Below are positions 38,852 through 47,806 of a stretch of DNA of 64,000 nucleotides, piece by piece; position 1 is the first letter of the stretch, and each line of letters opens with the position of its first letter. Origin of the DNA: Parabacteroides sp900760525. GTDB taxonomy: Bacteria; Bacteroidota; Bacteroidia; Bacteroidales; Tannerellaceae. The notes under the pieces are model-generated. The model made no database searches and was not told where the DNA came from. It worked only from the letters and a program-made list of their open reading frames with translations. The stretch lies in NCBI RefSeq assembly GCF_049860805.1, contig NZ_CP187555.1, forward strand, positions 2,480,001 to 2,544,000, given 5' to 3'. The translations under genes and the position numbers were made by a program.

Positions 38852-38939
38852 TACTCATCTGCATGAGAATAAATACTCATCTGGATGAGAAAAATTTCTC
38901 ACTGGTATGAGAAAAATTTCTCACTGGTATGAGAAAAAG
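38852..38939 (-). repeat. 22-bp hairpin-forming tandem repeats between sigma factor and FecR
   Basis: Four 22-bp units (38852-38873, 38874-38895, 38896-38917, 38918-38939) each contain a short dyad such as CTCAT-ctgg-ATGAG. Degenerate copies extend left to about 38820. The array begins 6 bases after the sigma stop codon and lies in the sigma-FecR message. Confidence 0.85.
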
Positions 38940-38945
38940 ACACCA

Positions 38946-39530
38946 TTAATGGGAAAGACAAGTTACGGCCAGCACCAATAGAGGTAATAAGTCTTTTTTG
39001 ACAAGATGTTCCTTCAGGCCGTAAAGAGCTTTGCTTATCTGCTTTTCAACCGCTTTGATGCTAATACCGAGTTGATCCGCTATCTCGCGGTTTTTCAACC
39101 CGTAGCTCCGGCTTAGCATAAATATTTTATGACATTGAGGGGGAAGGGTGTTTATATAGGACATGATTTCATCTTCCAGTTCTTTCAATAACAAGTTCTG
39201 TTCGGAGTTTTGCATATAAGAAGTGACATAGTGATCCAAAATATCCGGTTCTCTTGCCGGCTCCAACGTGTACACATTATCCAGCTTTTTATTCAGCGCA
39301 TTCAAGGAATGCGTATAAACCGCCTTGAAAAGATAGGACTTCACAGCGGCATCCTCAAAGCGGATGCTTTCACGTCGTTGCCAAAGTTCAAAAAAGACAT
39401 CCTGCACGATATCTTCAGACAAATCCTTGTCGTTAACAAAACGGAAAGCATACGCCCGCAAGGGTTTATAAAAACGCTTGAACAGAGCTTCCAACGCCGC
39501 AAAATCTTGAACGTATCTTTCTGATGACAT
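38946..39530 (-). CDS. ECF-type RNA polymerase sigma-70 factor
   Basis: A 194-residue protein with region 2 (FKRFYKPLRAYAFRFVNDKDLSEDIVQDVFFELWQRR) and region 4 helix-turn-helix (LPPQCHKIFMLSRSYGLKNREIADQLGISIKAVEKQISKAL). It should be held by the FecR product at 37669-38694 and released when the SusC transporter engages its glycan, then activate the SusCD-GH43 operon. A minus-strand -7 box (CAAAAATA at 39552-39559) precedes the gene. Confidence 0.94.
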   Translation of the reverse strand: MSSERYVQDFAALEALFKRFYKPLRAYAFRFVNDKDLSEDIVQDVFFELWQRRESIRFEDAAVKSYLFKAVYTHSLNALNKKLDNVYTLEPAREPDILDHYVTSYMQNSEQNLLLKELEDEIMSYINTLPPQCHKIFMLSRSYGLKNREIADQLGISIKAVEKQISKALYGLKEHLVKKDLLPLLVLAVTCLSH

Positions 39531-39551
39531 GAGTATATAACTTTAGGAAGA

Positions 39552-39559
39552 CAAAAATA
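39552..39559 (-). promoter_or_regulatory. -7 box for the ECF sigma gene
   Basis: CAAAAATA on the plus strand is TATTTTTG on the minus strand, 22 bases upstream of the start at 39530. Confidence 0.5.
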
Positions 39560-39647
39560 CGGATATTTTTCATTTAACTCCGGTAGAAAGGAAATATTGA
39601 CAACTCTATGAGCGATATTGCCATTTACAATACAACCATATTATATG

Positions 39648-39655
39648 TATCTTTG
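39648..39655 (+). promoter_or_regulatory. -7 box for thioredoxin
   Basis: TATCTTTG lies 27 bases before the ATG at 39682. Confidence 0.55.
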
Positions 39656-39681
39656 CAGTATCAATAATAAAAGGAAACATT

Positions 39682-40035
39682 ATGACACCCATTGAATTAA
39701 CAAAAGCGGAATTTATACAGCGAGTAGGAAACTTTGAAGAAAATCCCAAAGATTGGAAATATATAGGAGACAAGCCTTGTATCGTAGACTTTCATGCGCC
39801 CTGGTGCGGTTACTGCAAACGCCTGGCTCCGATATTGGACGAGTTTGCAAAGGAATATGACGGTAAACTTTATATCTATAAAGTAAACGTGGACAATGAA
39901 GAAGAGCTGGAGGCGGCTTTCAAGATCCGGACAATCCCGACTTTACTCCTCTGCCGCATGGACGGAAACAGGGAAATGATGCTCGGAACGATGGGGAAAC
40001 CGGAACTTCGCAAAGTGATCGAAGGCATCTTATAA
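39682..40035 (+). CDS. trxA: Thioredoxin-family protein
   Basis: A 117-residue cytoplasmic protein with the thioredoxin fold. The redox motif is WCGYC within DFHAPWCGYCKRLAPIL (Cys about 41 and 44), instead of the classical WCGPC, and the cis-proline motif IRTIPTLLL is present. It reduces protein disulfides and could serve the peroxiredoxin at 15138. It is a single-gene unit convergent with the helicase-PLD gene. The Tyr in the active site may shift its redox potential. Confidence 0.88.
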   Translation: MTPIELTKAEFIQRVGNFEENPKDWKYIGDKPCIVDFHAPWCGYCKRLAPILDEFAKEYDGKLYIYKVNVDNEEELEAAFKIRTIPTLLLCRMDGNREMMLGTMGKPELRKVIEGIL

Positions 40036-40082
40036 TATATAGTTAGAGATAAAGCCAAGGGGATGAATCAGGAAGCGGACCG

Positions 40083-43000
40083 CTAATCCTGATCCATCCC
40101 TTCAACTTTTATACGGATCGAACGGGGCGTCCGCTGCAAGCAGGAACAAAATATATTCAGATCATTTGTCTTCTGCATTAACTCCTGCAATATCCGGCAT
40201 TCTTCATCCGACCAGGGTTCATAATGACGGGGAGATTGTTTACGGACTTTCATAATCGACTCGGAGACATCCGTTTTCTGGATTCCCAACTGCCGGATGC
40301 GCTGCTTGAAACCGGCTATATCTTCATCTGTACAAGTGTTTACCGGATCGGCATCAAAGAAACCCGGACATATCTTATTTTCGACCGGAAGTCGTTTCGG
40401 GACAGATACGGGAACAGGCTTGAAGAAAACAGATTCGGGTTCTATGGCTTCCAATTCCTTCATCAAGTTTGAAATATGTTTCGCTGCTTCGGGAGAAAGC
40501 AGTTTCACGGAACATTCATGACGGGAATAGGCCTCGTCCCTGCTTGCGGAAAGCCAGTTAAAGGAACCTTCCACCAAGACAGAATCATCAATAGCAAGCG
40601 ATTTATTATGAATGCCTTTCAACAGAATCAGCTTGATGCCGTTTTCGACCAAAGCCTTCCGCCCGGCATCGGCCTCCTCCCGCAACGAACCGGTTTGTCC
40701 ATTATAATCCAAACGGGAATCGGAATACACCACGACTTCCACGCCCCGTTCTACGGCTTCCCGCATTTGAGGTAAAAGGTTATCATGCTCGATCGCCCGG
40801 ATCGATATAAAAGGAGAAACGATCAGCAACCTTTTTGCCGATTCTTTAAATGCCTGCTGCAACAAACCGGTATGCGCTTCCAAAGTCGATAAACGTTCGG
40901 CAGGCTGATAGCGGCAAAGCGGCTCCTTCTGTAGATAGATGAAATTGCCGGACACTTCGTTAGCAGGATCGTCAAACAACCATTTTGCCAGGTTACCGAC
41001 GGGCGTATTCCGTTCGGAATGAAATATATTCATGTTCCCGAACACCAGAAAATGATACTGTGCGCGTGAAACAGCCACATTGAGCATATTGTATTTTCCT
41101 CCCTGCTCCATAAAATAAGAAGCATCACCGGGAGAATTGACCGACGAAAAAATCACGACCGGGCACTGCGCCCCCTGCAAAGAATGAACGGTACCGATCG
41201 TCATGCCGGCAAACGCTTCCGCCTCCGGCGATTGTTTCGCGAGGTGGCGGATGATTTCTTCCTGCGCTTTAAAGGGAGTGACTATCGCCACTATTTTACA
41301 AACCGGATCCTTATAAACGCTTTCCAGCTTGTCTTTTTCCTTTTCGAGCCAGGAGACGATTGCGGCCGCTTCCGCCTTGTTTAAGACACTACCCGTCTCT
41401 CCTTTTTCGCTGACTCCGTTTACATGGACATACCCTTTGGGCGGCAAGTCTTTATACTTTACCTTGTTTCCCTTCTTCGGCAACAACCGGCCATGATACA
41501 CGTAGTCGTTGCAGTAAGCAATAATCGGATCGACGCAACGCCGGTGTTCGGTCAGGAAAGCACCTCTTTCTCCTGCGACTTCAAAGCTACAACTCTTCCG
41601 AGCCATCTTCATGATACTTCCGGATGAAGACAGGAAACCGTTTTCATACAGGAACGCATACCGCTTATCGGATTCGGAGGAGATCAGGCCGAAACGTTGC
41701 AAATTGATACAAGAATATTCGTCCGAGATAGACCATATCGGTTCGATCTGTTCCACGTCTCCCACCAAAATAGCCTGACGGGCAAGGCTGAAAGAAGGGA
41801 TAGCCAGTTCGGGAGACACCTGTCCCGATTCATCCACAATCAACAAATCGATCGAATCATAGAGCGGCGCATCCCACTCCCCGTTATCCACACAAACCAT
41901 ATATTTCGGCAAAGAATGGAAAGTCGAAATAAAGACGGGCATCACACAGGCCAGCCTCTTCAACCGTTCGGTATAATCTTCGCGGCCACGGGTTTCCTCT
42001 TCTTTGTCGCATTCGGCCAACCGGCGGATGAACTCGGCTTCGCGGTCATGGATGGCATACCAAAACAAGAGATAACGGTAACTGATATCTAACCGCACCG
42101 CCATATCTTCCGTATAAGGAAGGGCACTATATTCCGGGTTGGCAGTCAGCGTGTCATAGCGTTTTTTAAAATCCTTCGTCTGCTCCCAGCCACTTATCAC
42201 TTCTTCATAGCTTGGAAGCTTTTGAAATTTACGTAGCAGTCTACTTAAAAACCCTTTATCCCCCATTTCTTTTCCATACTGTTTGAAACAGGCAACATCC
42301 AGGCAGGTTTCGATCTTATCCCGTATCTTCTTCATTTGCCTACGAAGGAAGCGCTGGCATGCGACTTCATCCCGGCAAGCCGTCCGAAAGAAACGATTGA
42401 AATGTTCCAAATAGAACCTGCGATATTCTTCCAACCGGGCAGGATCATCATATTCATTCGGAAAGCCGTCACCTTTCGTGTTAAACATCATTTTATACTG
42501 ATCCTTCTGCTCGTCTTTGCCGGACAAATACAATCCCAACGTATCCAAACCGGGTAACCAGCGGAGAGACAGCTGGTTTACCGGCTTACCTTCAGCAGGC
42601 TGTTCGATCTTGAAATCTTTCAGAATATTGGTAATCGCCTGGTTATTGGCGGAACTGGCTACGATGATATCCGGATCATCCGGATGATCCAGTACGGTAT
42701 GGACGATCCGGTTGGCAATCACTGTCTGCAGAAAGGTTGTTTTACCTGTTCCCGGAGGTCCGTTAACTGCAAAAATATCGGAACAGCCCGGTTCCGTATA
42801 CATAGCAAGCGTCTCACGTTGGGAAACGGACAAAGGGAACTCGCCACTCATCTGTGCCCAATGGGATCTATTGCAATAGACTTGCTGTTTATCCGGCACA
42901 GGTAGCAATCTTTCCTGCTTTTTACGGATCAGAAGTTCCAGTAAAGGGTGGGAAGATTTACTTTCCAATAACTTATCATACAGATTAATGATCTTTTGAG

Positions 43001-43571
43001 CCATTCCCCGTCCGGGTGCTTTCACAACGATGATTTCAGGCTTGTCGGCGTAGTTCATTTCCCGGAAAGTCAGGCCGGTCGCATCCCGGAACAGGGTTTC
43101 ACAGGCATTCCAATATTTCTTCCAATCCGTCTCTTCGGTATCGAACTCACTTAAAAGCCGGTCCACATTCGAAAGGGAAGCAATAGTTCTGTCATTGCGC
43201 GCATTCGGAGCCAGAAACTTACGGACAAAAACCGGTATACGTTCAGATTTGTTGTCACAGACCTGAAAAGTTCCGTCCGGCAATAATGTCGCGGTAATCA
43301 GAAAGGAGTATTCCGGAACATTCTGCTTGGAAGTCCATCCGTTTTCATACTCAGGAAGAAAGACACAAGGGGCAATCTGTATTTTACGTTTCTCGTCATT
43401 CTTCTTTTGTTTCTCTTTCGGGAAAAGCAGGGGAATGTCTTTACGAAGGATAAATTCCGGAACCTTATCGCCTATCCGCAAGGTAACCCGCGCCTCTTTC
43501 TTTAACGACCTGCTCTTCCGTTCTGCATCCAGCAGGCAGTTTTTCCAGTATTTCAGTAGTTTTTTGTCCAT
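40083..43571 (-). CDS. Superfamily 1 (Upf1-like) helicase fused to a phospholipase D-type nuclease and a Myb-like domain
   Basis: A 1162-residue cytoplasmic protein. Helicase motifs: GPPGTGKTTF at about 270, LLIVDESGQ at about 576, and TIGTVHSLQGAQ at about 787 followed by VAVSRAQYHFLVFG. A PLD-like domain occupies about 895-1045, with one HKD-type site HNKSLAIDDSVLVEGSFNW at about 987. The last 50 residues (WSDEECRILQELMQK, RTPRSIRIKV) look like a Myb/SANT-type DNA-binding helix-turn-helix. A helicase plus PLD in one chain recalls type II Mokosh anti-phage proteins, but it may equally be a housekeeping or unrelated protein. It follows the DUF5715 lipoprotein gene by 30 bases. Confidence 0.82.
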   Translation of the reverse strand: MDKKLLKYWKNCLLDAERKSRSLKKEARVTLRIGDKVPEFILRKDIPLLFPKEKQKKNDEKRKIQIAPCVFLPEYENGWTSKQNVPEYSFLITATLLPDGTFQVCDNKSERIPVFVRKFLAPNARNDRTIASLSNVDRLLSEFDTEETDWKKYWNACETLFRDATGLTFREMNYADKPEIIVVKAPGRGMAQKIINLYDKLLESKSSHPLLELLIRKKQERLLPVPDKQQVYCNRSHWAQMSGEFPLSVSQRETLAMYTEPGCSDIFAVNGPPGTGKTTFLQTVIANRIVHTVLDHPDDPDIIVASSANNQAITNILKDFKIEQPAEGKPVNQLSLRWLPGLDTLGLYLSGKDEQKDQYKMMFNTKGDGFPNEYDDPARLEEYRRFYLEHFNRFFRTACRDEVACQRFLRRQMKKIRDKIETCLDVACFKQYGKEMGDKGFLSRLLRKFQKLPSYEEVISGWEQTKDFKKRYDTLTANPEYSALPYTEDMAVRLDISYRYLLFWYAIHDREAEFIRRLAECDKEEETRGREDYTERLKRLACVMPVFISTFHSLPKYMVCVDNGEWDAPLYDSIDLLIVDESGQVSPELAIPSFSLARQAILVGDVEQIEPIWSISDEYSCINLQRFGLISSESDKRYAFLYENGFLSSSGSIMKMARKSCSFEVAGERGAFLTEHRRCVDPIIAYCNDYVYHGRLLPKKGNKVKYKDLPPKGYVHVNGVSEKGETGSVLNKAEAAAIVSWLEKEKDKLESVYKDPVCKIVAIVTPFKAQEEIIRHLAKQSPEAEAFAGMTIGTVHSLQGAQCPVVIFSSVNSPGDASYFMEQGGKYNMLNVAVSRAQYHFLVFGNMNIFHSERNTPVGNLAKWLFDDPANEVSGNFIYLQKEPLCRYQPAERLSTLEAHTGLLQQAFKESAKRLLIVSPFISIRAIEHDNLLPQMREAVERGVEVVVYSDSRLDYNGQTGSLREEADAGRKALVENGIKLILLKGIHNKSLAIDDSVLVEGSFNWLSASRDEAYSRHECSVKLLSPEAAKHISNLMKELEAIEPESVFFKPVPVSVPKRLPVENKICPGFFDADPVNTCTDEDIAGFKQRIRQLGIQKTDVSESIMKVRKQSPRHYEPWSDEECRILQELMQKTNDLNIFCSCLQRTPRSIRIKVEGMDQD

Positions 43572-43601
43572 TCGATTAGTTAGCCGTTGTGTCGTATCTT
43601 T

Positions 43602-44270
43602 TTATTTCTTTTCCCGAACGGTTATATGGAAACAACCCTGCTTGCGTTCATGCTTGACATAGCAACGCTCTTCCCGCTTCAAGTCGCGCAAAACCATTGC
43701 CAGCACCATCTTTAACCGGTCTTTGTCTATATTCAAGGTGTCGCTCTCGTCTACTTTGGCATAGCGAGCCCACGAGACATCGAAGGTCGTCCCGTAGCGA
43801 TGGGCCGAGTTCTGGGAAGAGTTTGTATTTCTTTTTTTCAGGTTCTTGACATCATCGACCGTACGGGTGACACTGGTCACTTTGACTTTATAGATCGAAG
43901 CATTCAGATTCCGTAGGGAATCCTGGAAGTTATGTCCGATATCTTCCAGCAACTGTGCTGCCGAAGGAATCAGATAGGGAATGGAATGCGTCAGCTTTTC
44001 CACTTCATAATATTCGTTGGTTTCGATCTCTTCCATCTCCTTTTTCACCCTCTCCGCTTCTTCACGGTTCGATGCTGGTTTGATACCGATACGCTCGGCC
44101 TCGGCCAGATGCACATCGTTCAAATCTTTAAAGTCGCGGTTGTAACTTCCGTTATACCAGATACGTTTCAACTCACCGCGTTCTTCCTTTTTTCCACAAG
44201 ACGAACATATCACTGCCACCGAGCAAGCAACAACCATCAACCAAATATTAAATACAATCTTCTTCATCAT
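43602..44270 (-). CDS. DUF5715-like lipoprotein with a peptidase M15-like motif
   Basis: A 222-residue lipoprotein (signal ending ICSSCGKK). The C-terminal half has SAHRYGTTFDVSWARY, which resembles the SxHxxGxAxD zinc motif of M15 D,D-peptidases, so it may bind metal and act on peptidoglycan in the periplasm. It shares a direction with the helicase-PLD gene but a functional link is not evident. A minus-strand -7 box CAAAAGTA lies at 44288-44295. Confidence 0.75.
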   Translation of the reverse strand: MMKKIVFNIWLMVVACSVAVICSSCGKKEERGELKRIWYNGSYNRDFKDLNDVHLAEAERIGIKPASNREEAERVKKEMEEIETNEYYEVEKLTHSIPYLIPSAAQLLEDIGHNFQDSLRNLNASIYKVKVTSVTRTVDDVKNLKKRNTNSSQNSAHRYGTTFDVSWARYAKVDESDTLNIDKDRLKMVLAMVLRDLKREERCYVKHERKQGCFHITVREKK

Positions 44271-44287
44271 TTTTCTTTTAGCGGAAA

Positions 44288-44336
44288 CAAAAGTAACTAA
44301 GATTCACAGATTTCAAAATATTAATGACTATTTTTG
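44288..44336. promoter_or_regulatory. Divergent -7 boxes for DUF5715 and toxin-antitoxin genes
   Basis: CAAAAGTA at 44288-44295 is TACTTTTG on the minus strand. TATTTTTG at 44329-44336 points to the antitoxin start at 44369. Confidence 0.5.
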
Positions 44337-44368
44337 TGAATCCGAATATAAACTAAATAGCTAATTGT

Positions 44369-44611
44369 ATGGACGCATTGGAATTAAGATTATCGCTTAT
44401 CGAACAGTTGAAAACGATCGACGATGTAAAGCTGTTGACGCAGATCAAGAACCTGATCAGCATTGCCACAGAGAAGAAGGAAACGCGCTATCCGGCACAG
44501 ATGACGCTGGATGAATTGAAAGCAGTGTTAAATAAATCAAGAGAAGATTTTAAACATGGACGATATATGACTACGGAAGAATTACGTAAACGACACCCAC
44601 TATGCGAATAG
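44369..44611 (+). CDS. Antitoxin-like small protein, partner of ParE-type toxin
   Basis: An 80-residue, mostly helical protein. It overlaps the downstream toxin gene by 10 bases, the classic type II arrangement. The C-terminal part (LDELKAVLNKSREDFKHGRYMTTEELRKR) resembles antitoxin tails that wrap the toxin. No ribbon-helix-helix or other DNA-binding motif is obvious. Confidence 0.75.
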   Translation: MDALELRLSLIEQLKTIDDVKLLTQIKNLISIATEKKETRYPAQMTLDELKAVLNKSREDFKHGRYMTTEELRKRHPLCE

Positions 44612-44916
44612 AAATAGCCTGGTCAGATAATGCCATTGCCTTACTTGACAACATTTACAGATTCTACAGTAAAAAGAGCCAAACCGCAGCTATCCGTTTA
44701 TACAACAAACTATTGGATTCTGCCGAACCTTTACGCGTTTTTCCGCAAGGCGGACCTATCGAACCGCTACTGAAAGAATATGATTGCGAATTTCGTTCCC
44801 TTGTCGTCGAGAAGCATTACAAGCTGATTTACACGGTAACGGATGAATTGATCGAAATTCATGCAGTATGGGATTGTCGCCAGGAAAACTGGCGCCTGCA
44901 AGAAATGTTCAAATAA
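44602..44916 (+). CDS. RelE/ParE-superfamily toxin
   Basis: A 104-residue protein with the ParE/RelE pattern: IEIAWSDNAIALLDNIYRFY at the start, LRVFPQGGPIEPLLKEY in the middle and YKLIYTVTDELIEIHAVWDCRQ near the end. ParE members poison gyrase and RelE members cut mRNA; which applies is not clear. It is translationally coupled to the antitoxin-like gene. Confidence 0.8.
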   Translation: MRIEIAWSDNAIALLDNIYRFYSKKSQTAAIRLYNKLLDSAEPLRVFPQGGPIEPLLKEYDCEFRSLVVEKHYKLIYTVTDELIEIHAVWDCRQENWRLQEMFK

Positions 44917-44973
44917 TCTTCATGAAGACGCAACAAAATACCTCACAATTTCTTTTTACATAAAGAATATTAC

Positions 44974-44981
44974 TAATTTTG
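44974..44981 (+). promoter_or_regulatory. -7 box for the phoH-purC-ubiE operon
   Basis: TAATTTTG lies 58 bases before the phoH start at 45039. Confidence 0.5.
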
Positions 44982-45038
44982 TCTGCCTGAATGAAAGCGG
45001 CAAAAGTCCGTGACAAAGGCAGAACTAAAACGAATTGA

Positions 45039-46013
45039 ATGATTGAACGAATTTATATTCTTGAGAGCGTAGATCCGGTGATTTTCTACGGAGTAAACAA
45101 TGTCAATATGCAATTGATCAAGACATTGTTCCCCAAGTTGCGCATAGTGGCAAGGGGAAATGTGATGAAAGTGATCGGAGACGAAGACGAGTCGGAACTC
45201 TTTCTCAAGAAAATTCGCGAGGTAGAGAAATATTGTGAAGAATTCAACTCGCTCAGCGAAGATGTCATACTGGATATCATCAAAGGCAAAGCCCCGGTAA
45301 TCACCAAGCAGGAAAACCTGATCATCCACGGGATGAACGGCAAACCGATCGTCGCCCGCACGGAAAACCAGCAACGCCTTGTCAAAGCATTCGAAGAAAA
45401 CGACCTCGTCTTTGCCACAGGCCCCGCCGGGACAGGTAAAACATTTGTCGCCATAGCCCTCGCCGTAAAAGCTCTTAAGAACAAGGAAATCCGCAAGATC
45501 ATCCTGAGCCGCCCCGCAGTGGAAGCCGGCGAGAAATTAGGATTCCTCCCCGGCGAGATGAAGGATAAGCTCGATCCGTATCTCCAACCTTTGTATGACG
45601 CCCTGCAGGATATGATACCGGGAGCCAAACTGAAGGAGTATATGGAGAACAACGTGATCCAGATCGCCCCCTTAGCCTTTATGCGCGGACGGACGCTGAA
45701 CGACGCGGTTATCATCCTCGACGAAGCCCAGAACACGACAACGCACCAGATCAAGATGTTCCTCACCCGCCTCGGCATGAATGCCAAAATGATCATTACC
45801 GGAGACGTGACGCAGATCGACCTCCCGCCGTCAGCGACTTCCGGACTCATACAGGCCATGCAAATCCTGAAAGGTGTGAAGGGAATCGGCAAAATCGAAT
45901 TCGAGAAAAAGGACATCGTCCGCCATAAGCTCGTCCAGCGTATCGTCGAAGCCTACGACAAGTTCGACAGCAAACGTATAAAAAACAACATTAATAACAG
46001 TCAGGACGCCTGA
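45039..46013 (+). CDS. phoH: PhoH-family ATPase
   Basis: A 324-residue cytoplasmic protein. N-terminal KH-like segment precedes a P-loop ATPase domain with GPAGTGKTFVAIALAVKAL (about 130) and Walker B VIILDEAQNTT (about 228). PhoH proteins are linked to RNA metabolism; the exact role is unsettled. It is the first gene of a tight run with purC (25 bases on) and ubiE. Confidence 0.92.
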   Translation: MIERIYILESVDPVIFYGVNNVNMQLIKTLFPKLRIVARGNVMKVIGDEDESELFLKKIREVEKYCEEFNSLSEDVILDIIKGKAPVITKQENLIIHGMNGKPIVARTENQQRLVKAFEENDLVFATGPAGTGKTFVAIALAVKALKNKEIRKIILSRPAVEAGEKLGFLPGEMKDKLDPYLQPLYDALQDMIPGAKLKEYMENNVIQIAPLAFMRGRTLNDAVIILDEAQNTTTHQIKMFLTRLGMNAKMIITGDVTQIDLPPSATSGLIQAMQILKGVKGIGKIEFEKKDIVRHKLVQRIVEAYDKFDSKRIKNNINNSQDA

Positions 46014-46038
46014 TAAGCGCCCCCATAAAAACAAAGGT

Positions 46039-46986
46039 ATGAAGAAGGCATTAACAAAAACAGACTTCAATTTCCCAGGACAGAAGAGTGTCTATCATGG
46101 TAAAGTACGCGACGTTTACAACATCAACGACGACGTATTGGTGATGGTTGCAACAGACCGTATCTCGGCATTCGACGTAGTCCTGCCGGAAGGTATCCCT
46201 TACAAAGGACAGATGCTAAACCAGATCGCCGCCAAATTCTTAGATGCGACTACTGACATTTGCCCGAACTGGAAACTGGCCACTCCCGATCCGATGGTGA
46301 CCGTAGGCGTTATGTGCCAGGGATTCCCCGTTGAAATGATTGTACGCGGTTACCTCTGCGGAAGTGCATGGCGTGCTTATAAGAGCGGCGTACGCGAAAT
46401 CTGCGGTGTAAAACTGCCGGAAGGTATGCGTGAAAACGAACGTTTCCCCGAACCGATCGTTACCCCGACGACAAAAGCCGAGATCGGCGAACACGATGCC
46501 GACATCTCCAAAGAAGAAATCCTCGCCCAGGGCCTGGCTACTCCCGAAGAATACGAACTGCTGGAGAAATACACGCTCGCGCTCTTCAAACGCGGCACGG
46601 AAATCGCAGCCGAACGTGGCCTGATCCTCGTCGACACGAAGTACGAATTCGGCAAACACGACGGCAAGATCTACCTGATGGACGAAATCCATACACCGGA
46701 CTCCTCCCGCTATTTCTACAGCGAAGGATACGAAGAACGTTTTGCCAAAGGCGAACCGCAGAAACAGCTCTCCAAAGAATTCGTCCGCGAATGGTTGATG
46801 GAAAACGGTTTCCAGGGTAAAGCCGGCCAGAAAGTTCCTGAAATGACTCCGGCTATCGTGGAAGGCATCAGCGAACGCTACATCGAGTTGTTCGAACACA
46901 TCACAGGCGAGAAGTTCGAAAAAGGCGATACGGACAACCTGTTGTCACGCATCGAAAAGAACGTAACCGAATATCTCAACAAATAA
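46039..46986 (+). CDS. purC: Phosphoribosylaminoimidazole-succinocarboxamide (SAICAR) synthase
   Basis: A 315-residue enzyme joining CAIR and aspartate with ATP in purine synthesis. Family motifs: YHGKVRDVYNINDD at the N terminus, VATDRISAFDVVLP, VEMIVRGYLCGSAW, and LVDTKYEFGKHDGKIYLMDE. The length is typical of the longer, yeast-like PurC found in Bacteroidota. It lies between phoH and ubiE. Confidence 0.95.
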   Translation: MKKALTKTDFNFPGQKSVYHGKVRDVYNINDDVLVMVATDRISAFDVVLPEGIPYKGQMLNQIAAKFLDATTDICPNWKLATPDPMVTVGVMCQGFPVEMIVRGYLCGSAWRAYKSGVREICGVKLPEGMRENERFPEPIVTPTTKAEIGEHDADISKEEILAQGLATPEEYELLEKYTLALFKRGTEIAAERGLILVDTKYEFGKHDGKIYLMDEIHTPDSSRYFYSEGYEERFAKGEPQKQLSKEFVREWLMENGFQGKAGQKVPEMTPAIVEGISERYIELFEHITGEKFEKGDTDNLLSRIEKNVTEYLNK

Positions 46987-46997
46987 GATAAACGGAT

Positions 46998-47741
46998 ATG
47001 ACGAAGTACGGTTCAGAACAGATTCTACCCTACAACAACGAGGAGCACAAAGCTACACAAGTCAGGCGTATGTTTGACTCCATCGCTGGTACATACGATC
47101 AGCTGAACCATACGCTCTCGCTGGGTATCGACAAAATATGGCGCAGGAAAGGGATTGCTTTCCTGCGTCCTTTTTCTCCCGCCTCGATCCTCGATATCGC
47201 CACAGGCACGGGAGACCTGGCTATCTCCATGTACCGCCGTCTGAAAGCCGACCGCATCGTCGGGGCCGACATCTCGGAGGGCATGATGGAAGTCGGACGA
47301 CAGAAAGTAGCCGAAGCCGGATTGTCGGGCCACATCACGTTCGAATACCAGGACTGCACGGCGCTGACCTATCCGGACAACTCGTTCGACGCCGTCACTG
47401 CCGCATTCGGAGTACGGAACTTCGAGAACATAGAACAAGGGATCGCCGAGATGTACCGGGTGCTGAAGCCTGGCGGCCATCTAATGATCCTGGAACTGTC
47501 CTCGCCGGTGCATTTCCCGATGAAACAGCTCTACAATATTTACTCGAAGGTCGTGATCCCCACCGTCGGACGCCTGCTTTCAAAAGAGCATACGGCCTAC
47601 AGTTATCTGCCGGCCTCCATCAAAGTCGTCCCGCAAGGGAAAGTAATGACCGACCTGCTCAGCCGGGTAGGTTTCAGCGAAGCCCGTTCGCACACTTTCA
47701 CTTTCGGCATTTGCTCGCTTTATACGGGCAGTAAGGAATAA
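46998..47741 (+). CDS. ubiE: Demethylmenaquinone/ubiquinone methyltransferase
   Basis: A 247-residue SAM-dependent methyltransferase of menaquinone synthesis. Motifs: YDQLNHTLSLGIDKIWRRK, the SAM loop ILDIATGTGDLAISM, GADISEGMMEVGRQK, and VTAAFGVRNFENIEQGIAEM. It starts 11 bases after purC. A REP-like sequence separates it from aroE. Confidence 0.95.
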   Translation: MTKYGSEQILPYNNEEHKATQVRRMFDSIAGTYDQLNHTLSLGIDKIWRRKGIAFLRPFSPASILDIATGTGDLAISMYRRLKADRIVGADISEGMMEVGRQKVAEAGLSGHITFEYQDCTALTYPDNSFDAVTAAFGVRNFENIEQGIAEMYRVLKPGGHLMILELSSPVHFPMKQLYNIYSKVVIPTVGRLLSKEHTAYSYLPASIKVVPQGKVMTDLLSRVGFSEARSHTFTFGICSLYTGSKE

Positions 47742-47766
47742 GGACGGTTCACAAGCCGCCCCTACG
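47742..47766. repeat. REP-like palindromic sequence
   Basis: The segment contains CCGCCCCTACG preceded by GGACGGTTCACAAG; read on the other strand it begins CGTAGGGGCGG and folds on GGaCGG/CCGtCC. It shares CGTAGGGGC with 59233-59258. Confidence 0.4.
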
Positions 47767-47806
47767 AAACAACGGTAACAATATTAATCATCTTAATTTA
47801 CAGGTC

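Noticed and set aside
38820..38939. CRISPR-like look of the 22-bp array
   Set aside because: Units are contiguous with no unique spacers, each holds its own dyad, and no cas genes are nearby.
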